Notes under the pieces: model-generated
The model's database searches: none
Told to the model about the DNA's origin: nothing
What the model saw: the letters and a program-made list of their open reading frames with translations, nothing else
Source of the DNA: a virus
DNA: 54,309 nt
IMG/VR virus record: IMGVR_UViG_3300005466_000011
Span: 1-54,309 of that record
Reading direction: 5' to 3' (one strand)
Translations under genes and position numbers: made by a program
Part shown: piece after piece, positions 33,501 through 41,881 of the stretch
How the letters are laid out: each line of letters begins with the position of its first letter
Position numbering within the stretch: the stretch's first letter is position 1

Positions 33501-36500
33501 GCCAAACCGGCTGAAGTTTCCACCAAAGTTGTAGGACCGGAAACGAAACCGGCTGAGCCTGAGGCACCAAAAACCGAACCAAAACCTGCCGAACCTGAAA
33601 CGGAGGCACCTCCGCCAGTACCGTTTGAGGGTCCAACGGTTGGAAGTCCGGAGGCTCAATCCGTGCTCGAGCGAGCAGATTCGGCCGATACTCGAGTTTC
33701 CGATCTGTACACCAAACTGAGTGACGCGGAAGAGGAGCTCAAGAAAACCAAGTACGGCACCAAAAAACAGGAGGCGCTTGAGCGCAAGGTTGAGAAACTG
33801 CGCGATCAACACTCTGAAGCTTCCAGGGAAACTAAACTGATCCGCCAGGGTGCGCGCCTGCTCAGGTTGCGCGAGCTCGCGGAAACAGGGGATCCCGCTC
33901 AGCGCTGGGCAGCCTCTGCGGAGTATGCCAGGAAAATCGCGGGGATTGCCGACGATCAACTCGCAGAGCTCAGGGACAAAGGCGGAGGCGGCTCAGGCGA
34001 TACCTTTTACTGGCAAGTGGTAGATCGTGCGCGCCGCTTTGGAGCCATTGCCAAAGAAATCTCAGATAAAGGCTATGCGCTTTTTACTGAGAAAGTCTCA
34101 AAGCAACTGCAGGACTTAGGCGCGACCAAGGAGGAGGCTGATTTTCAAGCCGGCCAGATCGTAAACATGCAATTCAGCTATCCGGGCATGACGTCTGTAA
34201 AGGACGCGCCGCTCAGGATGCATACCATCAGCCTCGAGCGGCTCAGGGCTGATACCGTCAAAAAGGCAGAGGCTCTCAAAGAGGAATTTGGCGTGCTTCA
34301 TGATACCGGCTTTGAGCGCAGGGCCCGTGAAGTAACAGACGAAAAATCGGCGGGAGCTCTCCTGGCTGAACACCGGGAGGAATATCAGCGCCGCAAAACT
34401 GAAGTTGAGCGCCAAGCGAAAGCCAAAGCAACGGCCGCGCAGGAGGCACAAGCCAACGAGATCACCAGAGCCAAGAATATCGATCCTGAAAAGCTGCGTT
34501 GGTACTACGACAACGGCACTTGGCGCGCTGTTGAGGGCAAAACGGTAAAGGTTCCCATCGCTCCTGAGTATGAGTTTTTCGTGCACAAAAACCCGCGGGG
34601 AGGCGGTTATAATGTAACCGAAGCGTCGACCGGATTGCGAGTAGGCAACGGCGATTCGCATAAAGCGGCGATCGCTGATGCCAATCAGCGCCTTACGGGC
34701 ATCGATCCTGGCGACGTCACGCGGCAAAAGAAGATCGCAGAGCTCATCAGAAAGCAGATCCCCACGGAGCCCCGCCCTTTGGGCCCTGAGGCGATCGGCC
34801 CTGGCTCCGCAGCGCGCCTCGAGTTTGAGGGCCCTGAGTTTGAGCCTCCGGATCCTGGCGCTATCGGGCTCAGTGCCGGTTCCCCATTCTTTAACCGGCT
34901 CAAGGCAAAGTATCAGCACTTTTACCAGGGCATCAGCCAGCTATTCAAGCGCAGCGCTGACAAACAAATCCTGATGCAACTGGCCAATGCGGCTGACAAT
35001 CTGCCGCGCCTCGCTGGGCATCGCGCCGGCCAGGGCATCAGGGAGCGCACCTCTGCCCCCGATCGCAGCGCCCTTACCTTTGTCATGCAGGCGCTCAAAA
35101 TGTCCGGAGAGGGGCTCTCTGCCGAATCCGCGGAGCGCCTGGGCGAGCTCGAGTTTGCCGGGGATCCTGGCGCTTACCTGCGCACCAAGGCAACCGATAT
35201 GGAAACCCTGGCGCAGCAGTTTCTCCATGAGGGCAAAAAGCTCAATGCTGAGGCTGCCATTGCGGCCGCCAAGGCGATGCGGTTCGCTGTTCGCAACTTT
35301 GCGAGGCTCCGGCCGCTCGCGGATACCGTGCGCGCTCAGTTCGATAAGCAGTTTGAGCGCGAAGGCAGAGCAGGGATCTCAACCGATTACGAGAATTGGC
35401 ACGTACCGCAACGGCACGACTTGGATCTGATGACGTCCTCCGACCGTCCGATCGTCCTGGGCCATTCCCGCGCCGCCGGTACCGCAACCGGCTTCAAGAA
35501 AGCCAAGGTGTATGAGGATTACGCGACGGCGATCGAGAATGGCTTTGTGCCGCGCTCCCTGGATATCGCGGATCTGCTCGAGCACAGGGTTAACCAGGGA
35601 GAGCGCTTGGTGCAGCGTAAGGCGCTCTTTGACCGGCTCCGAGCCATGACAGACCCTGTGGACGGTAAAAGCCTCGCGCAGCCTATCCCGCGGCGTAGCA
35701 TACCCCGGCCGGATGGAACTGTTGACGTGCAAGAGCATATTCCACTTGGGTATCAGCCTTTCGAAGTGATTCCCGGGTACCGGATGGCTGTCCATGAGGG
35801 TTACGGCCGGCTGATGCGCGCCTTAACAGGCACCTCTCAGCTTGCAGAATCGGCCGCCGTTGGCGCGCTGCAGGACATTGCCGGCATTGAAAAGCATATT
35901 TCCCTGGCTTTAGATACCTTTCACGCCTCGAGGACCATGCAGGCGGAGCTCTCGCTCACCGGCAAACTCTCCGTTGGCGCTCGCCAGCGCCTGGGCAGGG
36001 CCCTTGTTGAATACAACCTTGGCGACCTGCAGGCGGCCGTAAGTAACGGTTCCATAACGCAGGAAATGGCCGATTACATCAAAACTCCCCGCCCAATCGA
36101 GGTTGGCGGCCGTACGATAAGGTTATCGCCTCACGCCTTGGTCCAACTTGGTGCCAGGGAGGGGCTCAATCTGGCGCGCTTTAACGATGCCCTTTACCGG
36201 GATTGGATCCGCGAGTTTCCCGTGAGCGGCAAGGTGAATAAATGGGTGTTCGACAAGCTGACTCGCTCCGCGATCACTCACGGCTTTCTTGCTGAGTTTG
36301 AGAGGGTTGCGAAGCAAAACCCGCAACTAAACGCGACGCAGGTAGCGCGCAAGGTGGCAAGTGACGTCAATGTGCTCTTTGGCAACCTGCAGAAAGAGAG
36401 CATTTTCCGCAATCCATCGGTTAAATCCATCCTGCAAGTCCTATTCCTGGCTCCCAATTGGGTAGAGGCGCTGGTACGCCGGGAGGGGAGGGCCCTGAAA

Positions 36501-37448
36501 CAGGTTGCGGAAATCCCTGTGCAAATCGCAAAGGGGCAACCTGTCCATTTTGGCACCGCCGCCAAAGGCATCGGCTCAGGACTGGCCGCTTACTTCGTTG
36601 GCACTCAGTTGCTGAACCTGATCACCAGGGGACACCTCACTTTCAGCAACGAGGAGAAAGGCCACAAGCTTGACGCCTGGATCCCTGACGTCACGGGCAA
36701 AACCAAGGGCTATTTCATCTCCCCGCTCTCAGTTTTTGGAGAGGTAACCCATGATATCCTTAGGTACGCCAGGGAGAAACCGGACCTATGGGCGGCCGTC
36801 AACCAGATCGGCTCAAACAAAATGGGCAACTTGGGCAGGCTCCTCGAGGTGATGATCTCCGGCCGGGATCCGGCCAATAACGAAAAGCTCATCGGTACTG
36901 GCAGGCGCGCAATCACGGCCGCAACCCAACTCGTACCGGTACCGATCTCCCTCTCGCAAGCCGGGAGGGCAGGGGGCTCGAAAGTGCTCCCGGGAGTCAT
37001 CCCTCCGGCCGCTCCTGGCAGTGTTCAGCGCCAGATAGTGGCCAGCGCTGGCTTTAAGACGGAGCCGGCCGGGACTGCTCAGCGCCAGATTTACGCTCTG
37101 GCCGATGAATGGAAGAGTAAGAGCTCGAGCGCAAAGCTGCGCGCTGAAGTTGAGCGCCGGTTGAAAGAGGACTTTGGGCCCTCCGATTACGCGGATCTCC
37201 GCGGCGCTCTCCTGCGTGATGACCTGGGAGCAGCGCGCAGGGCTTTCGATGAGCTCCGAAAAACGAAAGAGGCTCAGGTGATTAACCGCGCTCTGCGGCA
37301 TCCTCACCCCTTCACCGGGAGCGCCGCCAGTGAGCGGAGCTTCATCCGATCGCTCTCCGACCATAACAAAGCGCTGTATAAAGAGGCGCTCGAGGAGCGG
37401 AAACAGCTTTACAGCCGGTACCGGCAGATGCTTAATCGGCCGGAGTAA
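30492..37448 (+). CDS. Giant polyvalent ejection-type protein (about 2,318 aa) with ART-like domain
   Basis: Visible parts, in order, are a disordered acidic N-terminus and a unit with EVPGTPAE and a TRAEIKALFP-like helix at about 320-375. That unit is repeated at about 493-547 (EVPGTAAE with RKQIQALFP). Pro/Glu-rich linkers follow, then an ADP-ribosyltransferase-like segment at about 757-830 (MTRLYHGEG, GGWFTENPEYAAQFG, then a late FILPDEYV). A long charged helical region and a C-terminal helical part of about 700 residues (from about 1470) with hydrophobic segments (GIGSGLAAYFVGTQLLNLI) complete it. This is the layout of polyvalent proteins ejected with phage DNA; LPD38 similarity is suspected, not proven. 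Confidence 0.75.
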   Translation: MPIQDEAPPTWENSQELADDSAPPSWEDTSEYVEPSSEPIRPQRVRSAINQTIQAVYRPLDLLTNPAVVAGSQMGQERAKRAREAQMGVVAPGSFFPVPQPLAEPTPEDRAAGSELVRSITSVPGRVLAAGARTVRDVLSPSTYLPEDMKAPPPFVINTRGEQPELRQMTRAEEATRDPLQGPRALIPVRGTQLEPEGSEGAQLLSGLSTPDNIGIIAAGGASKIAGMALLFSMAPGIYEDVKRIASSDVPLEQKRQSINNLLIPLVLGAKGAYERPIPETPQLVGPPAMGSTLRTPGGFYPEGRSAELVGPPVTDRFRRPEVPGTPAETRMTAKEEVRAANARTKAEIKALFPQLTNEQARDLAIQVWGTAGDFGVVVSPTIPRPEPIADRPEIVRPPGAPPPSDFEVEQAARIAEEQRVAQQRRDYIDQMVITQQRELDKALEAGDKIAERNAAQRLMELKRARDFPPAPAKGPIVPKPPLPNLPRGTFRPEVPGTAAEPYETVLATIRKAGARTRKQIQALFPERRLKNEEAADLRDAAWGAQPQPEPPAAAPEPTAAAPKWEETTEPPKGGEEPLPPEEPTGTTVPKPPTPPTPAGEGAVKSVPTPPADVDYTDLEQANKLSGQELVDLVRSKGSGITEASYELGAKLTPETRAKARQYEEAANAETMAVLQEAQKLAPRSLERLKASEGAFAMQQKKQLFNEAGRFYDAIQDVKNGKDLAQAAVEHGVKETDLRRVAEAAPAEAAATLTPKPGMTRLYHGEGAAEGAGAGGGWFTENPEYAAQFGKVTFVDVPKEVADAARQAARNTGTGGPHFILPDEYVKQAQPMATQPGPKTFDVTPEEPPKPETPAAPAGPDPLDKVTLAMLPLKQWMKVTKTDQLPTGYEFTMMAKRLGVKRDRKAVLEALHNEKRLREIFKPFEQPKTAATAEAPTPAPAALAGKTLKGTYLRDFPEGTKIQRGNETLTIIKQKKNSTMVGTAGDPTGYEMSWSADGGNWEKAKPAEVSTKVVGPETKPAEPEAPKTEPKPAEPETEAPPPVPFEGPTVGSPEAQSVLERADSADTRVSDLYTKLSDAEEELKKTKYGTKKQEALERKVEKLRDQHSEASRETKLIRQGARLLRLRELAETGDPAQRWAASAEYARKIAGIADDQLAELRDKGGGGSGDTFYWQVVDRARRFGAIAKEISDKGYALFTEKVSKQLQDLGATKEEADFQAGQIVNMQFSYPGMTSVKDAPLRMHTISLERLRADTVKKAEALKEEFGVLHDTGFERRAREVTDEKSAGALLAEHREEYQRRKTEVERQAKAKATAAQEAQANEITRAKNIDPEKLRWYYDNGTWRAVEGKTVKVPIAPEYEFFVHKNPRGGGYNVTEASTGLRVGNGDSHKAAIADANQRLTGIDPGDVTRQKKIAELIRKQIPTEPRPLGPEAIGPGSAARLEFEGPEFEPPDPGAIGLSAGSPFFNRLKAKYQHFYQGISQLFKRSADKQILMQLANAADNLPRLAGHRAGQGIRERTSAPDRSALTFVMQALKMSGEGLSAESAERLGELEFAGDPGAYLRTKATDMETLAQQFLHEGKKLNAEAAIAAAKAMRFAVRNFARLRPLADTVRAQFDKQFEREGRAGISTDYENWHVPQRHDLDLMTSSDRPIVLGHSRAAGTATGFKKAKVYEDYATAIENGFVPRSLDIADLLEHRVNQGERLVQRKALFDRLRAMTDPVDGKSLAQPIPRRSIPRPDGTVDVQEHIPLGYQPFEVIPGYRMAVHEGYGRLMRALTGTSQLAESAAVGALQDIAGIEKHISLALDTFHASRTMQAELSLTGKLSVGARQRLGRALVEYNLGDLQAAVSNGSITQEMADYIKTPRPIEVGGRTIRLSPHALVQLGAREGLNLARFNDALYRDWIREFPVSGKVNKWVFDKLTRSAITHGFLAEFERVAKQNPQLNATQVARKVASDVNVLFGNLQKESIFRNPSVKSILQVLFLAPNWVEALVRREGRALKQVAEIPVQIAKGQPVHFGTAAKGIGSGLAAYFVGTQLLNLITRGHLTFSNEEKGHKLDAWIPDVTGKTKGYFISPLSVFGEVTHDILRYAREKPDLWAAVNQIGSNKMGNLGRLLEVMISGRDPANNEKLIGTGRRAITAATQLVPVPISLSQAGRAGGSKVLPGVIPPAAPGSVQRQIVASAGFKTEPAGTAQRQIYALADEWKSKSSSAKLRAEVERRLKEDFGPSDYADLRGALLRDDLGAARRAFDELRKTKEAQVINRALRHPHPFTGSAASERSFIRSLSDHNKALYKEALEERKQLYSRYRQMLNRPE

Positions 37449-37450
37449 TT

Positions 37451-37645
37451 ATGCCGGCCAAATCGCAGAAGCAGCAGAGGTTTATGGGTATGTGCGCTCA
37501 TTCGAGCGGCAGAGCCATGAAGAAATGCCCACCAAAAGACGTTGCAGAGGAGTTTGCTCACAAGCCTCCTGGCGGATATCAGCCGCTCAAGGGGAAGCGG
37601 AAAAAGCGGATAGTGCCGCGGCCGGATCGGCATGGTTTTTATTAA
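37451..37645 (+). CDS. DUF3008-like small basic protein
   Basis: This 64-residue protein begins MPAKSQKQQRFMGMCAHSSG, the start typical of DUF3008-like phage and bacterial proteins (MPAKSKAQQRFMGM-type), and contains CPPKDVAEEFAHKPPGGY. The function of the family is unknown; the proteins are small, basic and possibly DNA-binding. It is the last gene of the late block and overlaps the convergent leftward gene by 4 bases. Confidence 0.75.
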   Translation: MPAKSQKQQRFMGMCAHSSGRAMKKCPPKDVAEEFAHKPPGGYQPLKGKRKKRIVPRPDRHGFY

Positions 37646-38019
37646 GGCTTAGCGTAGGGGTGCCACTCAATCAGCCAGCCGTGAAAGGGCAGGCTGTGAA
37701 CGGTTGAGAAAAACTCGAACATTTCCGCCCAATTCTTAAACCCGTCGCGCTGTGCGAGGCGCTCCCTCTTAGTGACGCTCAGCGCGGTTTGTGACTCGAG
37801 CCAAACATTTCCCGCTTTGCTAATCGCAATCCATGTGACGCTCTTGCAGACCCGATCGCCACGCCAGCGGCAATTCTTTGTCCTCATCCCGGTATAGCGC
37901 CGGATCACCTCTCCAGGCTCTGGCAGCCGGCCGTCTTTCCTGGGAGCCCTGATCGTGCTCAGCTTGGTATCCATGAGCAGCGCATCAGCAAACCGCTCCT
38001 TAAAGCCGTAGGTCATCAT
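37642..38019 (-). CDS. ASCH/PUA-like domain protein, 125 aa
   Basis: The protein matches the ASCH-type pattern by eye: GFKERFADALLMDTKLSTIR at the N-terminus, a GEVIRRYTGMRTKNC strand-loop, then ERLAQRDGFKNWAEMFEFF and LPFHGWLIEWHP. ASCH proteins have a beta-barrel that can bind RNA or nucleotides; phage copies are common and mostly uncharacterised. It is the last gene of the leftward recombination block. The start overlaps the upstream stop by 3 bases (ATGA). Confidence 0.75.
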   Translation of the reverse strand: MMTYGFKERFADALLMDTKLSTIRAPRKDGRLPEPGEVIRRYTGMRTKNCRWRGDRVCKSVTWIAISKAGNVWLESQTALSVTKRERLAQRDGFKNWAEMFEFFSTVHSLPFHGWLIEWHPYAKP

Positions 38020-38234
38020 AGTTTTTTGAATTGGCTGCTCTCAGCGATCAGCAACCCGTGAAAAGTTAATTTTTCGCAGAGCTCCTCGAGTTTGGAAAAT
38101 TGCCCCTCCGCGTATTCAACAGTGATCAACGTGCGCCTGCCGAAAGGCAAAGCCTCAAAGCTAAACCCTGCAGCGGCGAGCGCTTTCTCAATAGCAGGCG
38201 CTTTGTAGGGAACAGCGACGATTCCAGCTTTCAT
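38016..38234 (-). CDS. Hypothetical protein, 72 aa
   Basis: The protein has two short helices and an intervening strand pair (FGRRTLITVEYAEG) and ends in KKL. It sits tightly between two other leftward genes: its stop overlaps the ASCH-like start, and its own start is the base after the upstream gene's stop. The family is not recognised. Confidence 0.6.
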   Translation of the reverse strand: MKAGIVAVPYKAPAIEKALAAAGFSFEALPFGRRTLITVEYAEGQFSKLEELCEKLTFHGLLIAESSQFKKL

Positions 38235-38606
38235 TTAGTTCAGCCTTTTTTTGTGCCCACTGGCGTTTTCCCATTCAACCCTGAGCTCTGAGGTGTCGCA
38301 CCAGTGCCCCCATTTCGCGTTGTCCATCATTACTTCGTCCGGAGGCTGAGGCTCGATCAGTTTGTAGCGTGCTATCACGTAGAAGCCACTCGCGGCCGGT
38401 TTGGATGCCCTGATATGGCAGAAGGAGGGCCCACCGTCCGAGAGATCCATTTTGTAAGCGTAGAGCTTTTCTCCTGGCCGCGGCTCATCGCTGAGCTCGT
38501 TAAGCGCATCAAACTTGCCGCCCTCCTCAGTGACGCGCAGCAAATAGGGAGCGCGTTTTAGCATCAGCCTCTGGCCGGCTGCAGGACCATTATTAAAGCC
38601 TGTCAT
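38235..38606 (-). CDS. Hypothetical protein, 123 aa
   Basis: This mixed alpha/beta protein contains RPGEKLYAYKMDLSDGGPS and a strand GFYVIARYKLIEPQPP, then a basic tail (SGHKKRLN). It carries two cysteines far apart. Its place in the accessory end of the recombination block gives no specific clue. Family not recognised. Confidence 0.6.
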   Translation of the reverse strand: MTGFNNGPAAGQRLMLKRAPYLLRVTEEGGKFDALNELSDEPRPGEKLYAYKMDLSDGGPSFCHIRASKPAASGFYVIARYKLIEPQPPDEVMMDNAKWGHWCDTSELRVEWENASGHKKRLN

Positions 38607-38624
38607 AGAATCCCCTTTCTTTGC

Positions 38625-39278
38625 TCATGGGAAGTGAATTGATTTTGTGAACTGGCGGATCCGGCGAACCATCGCCGTACCCAATTTGAAATTGTACTCG
38701 AGCTCAGCCGCCGTGCTGTTGTGCGTGAACAGGCACGGCCGCTTTGCCGTCATGCGCTTGTCCAGTAGCGCGAAAAAGATTTTCTCCTGCGGCCGCGTGA
38801 GGGCCAGCTTGTCCATATCGTCAAAGCCCACAACGTCAATCCTGGCCAGCTTGCGCACCCATTCCGCCCGATGATAGTTGCGCGCCTCAAGCTCATGCAT
38901 GAAATCTGCAGGACTGAACACCTTGCAGCGACGGCCGGAGAAATGGAGTCGGTTGACGATCAGAAACAGCGTGCGGGTTTTGCCGCTATTGGGGATCCCC
39001 CAAAGGTTTAGCCCCTGGCCGTCATAGAAGCGCCATGCGAGCGCCGCCAGGGACTTCTCGAGGCAGGGCAGCTTTGCTAACTCAGTATCCTTGAAGAGCG
39101 GAGGGCAGATGTTATTCCATTCCGATGCCAGCTTAATCTTGCGAGCTCGCTCGCTGCGCTCCTCCTCCTGTTTGGCTGTGCACTCCTGGCAGGTAACGCC
39201 AAAGCCCACATTGCCGGCCGTGAGAGTGGGCTCAAATTCGACGTTGGTACCGCAGAGCCTGCAGGGAGCGCAGATCAT
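38625..39278 (-). CDS. DnaC/IstB-like helicase loader (AAA+ ATPase)
   Basis: The 217-residue protein has an N-terminal zinc-ribbon-like part (CRLCG at 6-10 and CQEC at 30-33) and a AAA+ core with Walker A GIPNSGKT (94-101) and Walker B VVGFDDMDKL (about 149-158). The sensor region FTHNSTAAELE follows. DnaC-type loaders open the replicative helicase ring and place it on DNA. No phage helicase was found, so it presumably loads the host DnaB. It overlaps the upstream RHH gene by 4 bases. Confidence 0.85.
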   Translation of the reverse strand: MICAPCRLCGTNVEFEPTLTAGNVGFGVTCQECTAKQEEERSERARKIKLASEWNNICPPLFKDTELAKLPCLEKSLAALAWRFYDGQGLNLWGIPNSGKTRTLFLIVNRLHFSGRRCKVFSPADFMHELEARNYHRAEWVRKLARIDVVGFDDMDKLALTRPQEKIFFALLDKRMTAKRPCLFTHNSTAAELEYNFKLGTAMVRRIRQFTKSIHFP

Positions 39279-39517
39279 TCGAGGGCTTTTTTCGCTTTCT
39301 GAATTAGCCCATCGCGAAGGAGCTCTCGGATCTTGTCTGTCATTAAGCGCTCAGCCGCGGCCGATCGGTTGGCTCCGAAAAGGCCAGTAGCAGCGATCTT
39401 TTCGAGCGCCTCGTTTACCTGCGCAGTAACGGTGATCTGGATTGTAACCGTGCTAGTGCAGTTCCGTTGCCGTCCGTTAAGATGGTTCCTTGTGTGCTGT
39501 AACTGTGTTGTTCTCAT
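39275..39517 (-). CDS. RHH-type DNA-binding protein, 80 aa
   Basis: The start ATG 39517 has GGGGA upstream. TSTVTIQITVTAQVNEALEK has a beta strand leading into a helix, then NRSAAAERLMTDKIRELLRD, the ribbon-helix-helix layout. It probably regulates the genes around it or binds DNA during replication. The 146-bp gap upstream contains GCCTC-AATCG-GAGGC with overlapping CTCAA/TTGAG (about 39553-39573), a possible operator. Confidence 0.65.
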   Translation of the reverse strand: MRTTQLQHTRNHLNGRQRNCTSTVTIQITVTAQVNEALEKIAATGLFGANRSAAAERLMTDKIRELLRDGLIQKAKKALE

Positions 39518-39663
39518 TTGGTTTTCCCCGTTAAAAATGCCCATCCTGGCTGCCTCAATCGGAGGCTTGAGCTTGTGGCGCGACTCATGATCTTCCGTAA
39601 ACCTAAGGACTTAATTAGGCACGGCGCGCTCTATGAACTCGCCAGGATGAGCAAAGTGTGTTT

Positions 39664-40071
39664 TCAGACTTGATCGATTTTTACGATTGTGCCGGTTCGC
39701 CCATCAGTGATCAGGGCTTGGGCGTATCGCCACCGGATCCGCTTGTCCCCGTCATCGACTCCGAGGGTTGCGGCGATTGCGTCTCTGAGGGGTTTGCAGC
39801 CAGCAGCGAGGTTATCATCGTCAAACTCTTTGTATCCAAGCCTGATGATAGTAACGACTGCGACCACCTCAATCGGGCCGTCTTGCCGTGACTTACGCTT
39901 ACTGTCCAGTGCGCGTGTTTTGTCACGTTGTAACTGGGCACATCCCACGGTACCCATACGCAGAATGTCAGCTTGGGATCCCTTAACCGCGATTGCTTGC
40001 GCGATGAGCATTTGGTTGCTGGGAGCTTGGCCGGCTTTTGTTTTTCGGAGCTCATCAAGGGTGAATTTCAT
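39664..40071 (-). CDS. RusA-like Holliday junction resolvase
   Basis: The 135-residue protein shows the RusA acidic signature: EFDDDNLAAGCKPLRDAIA (D84-86, D97), then LGVDDGDK (D106-107) and a YAQALITDGRTGTIVKI end. RusA enzymes cut four-way junctions and branched DNA, which tailed phages use before packaging. The length is right for the family. It overlaps the upstream helical protein gene by 17 bases. Confidence 0.85.
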   Translation of the reverse strand: MKFTLDELRKTKAGQAPSNQMLIAQAIAVKGSQADILRMGTVGCAQLQRDKTRALDSKRKSRQDGPIEVVAVVTIIRLGYKEFDDDNLAAGCKPLRDAIAATLGVDDGDKRIRWRYAQALITDGRTGTIVKIDQV

Positions 40072-40366
40072 TTTGCGCCTCCTGCGCCTGCTCCCTGGCG
40101 AAGTCCTCGAGCTCTTTTCGGAGCCTATCCAAGGCGAAGTCCTCGAGCTCTTTTCGGATCCTATCCAAGAGGGTCATTGCCAGAGGTTCTGGTAATTGTG
40201 AGGCGATCTCTGTCATTTGCGTGTACATCACCAGCGCGCCGGCAATGAATGCCATGTGCAATTGCCGGTTTTGCTCTGGTACCATCCCCCCTGGATAAAC
40301 GCGCTCTTTATAAACGCGCCAGTGATCCTGCAGAGTAAAATTGATATCAATGATTGGATCGCTCAT
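40055..40366 (-). CDS. Helical hypothetical protein with tandem repeat, 103 aa
   Basis: The chosen start ATG 40366 overlaps the exonuclease stop (ATGA). The protein is helical in the middle (LHMAFIAGALVMYTQMTEIA). The C-terminus has two near-identical 12-residue units (RIRKELEDFALD, RLRKELEDFARE) that come from a 36-bp tandem DNA repeat and should form one long amphipathic helix. Function unknown; coupling to exonuclease and RusA suggests a recombination accessory. Confidence 0.65.
   Translation of the reverse strand: MSDPIIDINFTLQDHWRVYKERVYPGGMVPEQNRQLHMAFIAGALVMYTQMTEIASQLPEPLAMTLLDRIRKELEDFALDRLRKELEDFAREQAQEAQNEIHP
40097..40168. repeat. 36-bp tandem repeat, two copies with one mismatch
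   Basis: Copies at 40097-40132 and 40133-40168 differ at one base (GGAGCC versus GGATCC). The period is a multiple of three, so it adds 12 residues to the coding frame without a shift. Confidence 0.85.
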
Positions 40367-41400
40367 GACCATACGACTTTCTTGCCCCTGACAACCTCAG
40401 GGAGCTCTTTGGGCGCAGGGATCACAGGAGTTAAGAGCTCTTTATCTAACTGCCCCGCGACTACCTCACGGTGAGTAGTGGCATTGCTCGCAACCTCTTT
40501 GATCGCCGCAACAGCCTCTTTCTGGCGCTCAATCCTGGCCGCGAGCTCTTTCTGCGCCTCTGGCTGAGACGGGAAATGCTGGTTCACCCATTGCCAGTAC
40601 GCGACCAGAGGCTTAAAACCATACTCGTACGTGCCCTCCCAATCCTGATGTTCGCAGACCACAAACTCTCCTGCCTCCGTTGTGGAAATGTAGATGTTCC
40701 CAACAATGAGCGGTTTAACTACCGTCTCGAGGTGTAACGGCAGCGCCTTGCCGTATGCGCCAAGCTGCAACCGATGCTCGAGCCAAGCGCCTTTCTTTGG
40801 ATCGGGGAGCCGCTTCGTGCTCTTGATATCCCATAACCGGTAAGCATCAGGGCAATCCTGCAGGAGATCGTACCGGCCAGCGTAGCCAGGGCCCACAATG
40901 CACTTTTCCACCTCGATCACTGAACCATACTCCTCGAGCTTGGTGATCGCCGGGAGGATCCATTTTTCAAGGCTGGCATCCATCGGAGTACCGGCAAAGT
41001 AATTCGCGATCTCATCATGGATCTGCGTGCCCCTATCCCTGGCGATCGCTCCCTCCTGATCTTGCACTTTCTCAACCTGCAGGATCCGTTTGGCAAAGGC
41101 ATCGTCTTTCTCCCCTGGCTGCCGGGGACTGGTAAGCACGGCCAAGCAGGCTTGCTCGATCATCCAGTTCACTAGCGCCTCTTTGTGTAAGACTTTGAGG
41201 ATGGTAGTCACAGACGGGAGCAGGTTGCGTGCTCGAGCATCAGCCAGATTAACCGGCCGCGGCCGGCCAGTGGACTTGCCAATGACTTCATAGCAAGGCT
41301 CGCCGGAAGTTTCGTACCAGTGAGAGCTCTTGTGCTCTGGCAACAGGCGCGCCACGGTAGCGCCAGGAGGGGGAACAATTTGGGGTGGAATTTCACTCAT
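40363..41400 (-). CDS. PD-(D/E)XK exonuclease (RecB/Cas4-like)
   Basis: The start is ATG 41400, giving 345 residues; the frame extends upstream but the extra part overlaps the next gene. Nuclease motifs are GTQIHDEI (H128), GYAGRYDLL (D178), WDIKSTK (D191-I-K193) and then HRLQLGAYGKAL with the conserved Q-x-x-x-Y step. These define the RecB/AddB/Cas4-like fold. Together with the annealing-type protein at 42378, it should form a phage recombination pair: end resection, then strand annealing. Confidence 0.85.
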   Translation of the reverse strand: MSEIPPQIVPPPGATVARLLPEHKSSHWYETSGEPCYEVIGKSTGRPRPVNLADARARNLLPSVTTILKVLHKEALVNWMIEQACLAVLTSPRQPGEKDDAFAKRILQVEKVQDQEGAIARDRGTQIHDEIANYFAGTPMDASLEKWILPAITKLEEYGSVIEVEKCIVGPGYAGRYDLLQDCPDAYRLWDIKSTKRLPDPKKGAWLEHRLQLGAYGKALPLHLETVVKPLIVGNIYISTTEAGEFVVCEHQDWEGTYEYGFKPLVAYWQWVNQHFPSQPEAQKELAARIERQKEAVAAIKEVASNATTHREVVAGQLDKELLTPVIPAPKELPEVVRGKKVVWS

Positions 41401-41419
41401 AACTTTTACTTTTGTTTTT

Positions 41420-41719
41420 TCAGTCTGGTTTTTTCTTGTTGGGATGAAGCAGGGCGGTTTGAGCCAGTTGCAAAACGTCCTTGGCGTATTCGGGATCATC
41501 AGCCATAGCTGAAAGCGCGTAAGCTTCCAAAGCCGGAGCCGCGTACTTGTCTTTCAAGCGGATCACGAAAAACTCAGAATCCGCAGTGTCACCAAAGTCT
41601 ATCGCAGAGGTGGCAACGATCGTTTTGCCGCTCATGTATCCGTGAATTGGCCCTGAGCGCATTTTGATCAACGCGTACTTGCCGCATCCATTCCCTGGGA
41701 CATTTCGATCCAGTTGCAT
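41420..41719 (-). CDS. Hypothetical protein, 99 aa
   Basis: A strand-rich first half (CGKYALIKMRSGPIHGYMSG) and a helical second half (APALEAYALSAMADDPEYAKD). It resembles small accessory proteins in phage recombination modules, but no family is certain. It lies 19 bp upstream of the exonuclease start in the operon. Confidence 0.6.
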   Translation of the reverse strand: MQLDRNVPGNGCGKYALIKMRSGPIHGYMSGKTIVATSAIDFGDTADSEFFVIRLKDKYAAPALEAYALSAMADDPEYAKDVLQLAQTALLHPNKKKPD

Positions 41720-41722
41720 AGG

Positions 41723-41881
41723 TCAAATCCGGATGCCGATAGAGCCACCTGGGACTTTCACGCGATAGTAGTACATCCTCAGGAGCGTATAATCGAACAC
41801 GCCGAAAAGGATGGTGACCGTGAGTAACCCGCAAGCGAAGGCTTTCGCCGCGGCCGTGAGTCTGTCTTTGTTTGTTACCAT
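41723..41881 (-). CDS. Small membrane protein, 52 aa
   Basis: Reading leftward from ATG 41881 gives MVTNKDRLTAAAKAFACGLL, a hydrophobic stretch TVTILFGVFDYTLL and a short basic tail. It has one transmembrane helix with a basic N-terminus. The start overlaps the 3' end of the upstream gene by 7 bases, which supports it as a real coupled gene. Function unknown. Confidence 0.65.
   Translation of the reverse strand: MVTNKDRLTAAAKAFACGLLTVTILFGVFDYTLLRMYYYRVKVPGGSIGIRI

Noticed and set aside
39587-39673. 28-residue rightward frame (MIFRKPKDLIRHGALYELAR) in the gap before the RusA-like gene
   Set aside because: It is opposite to all neighbours, very short and overlaps the RusA-like gene end. Protein-like look alone is not enough.
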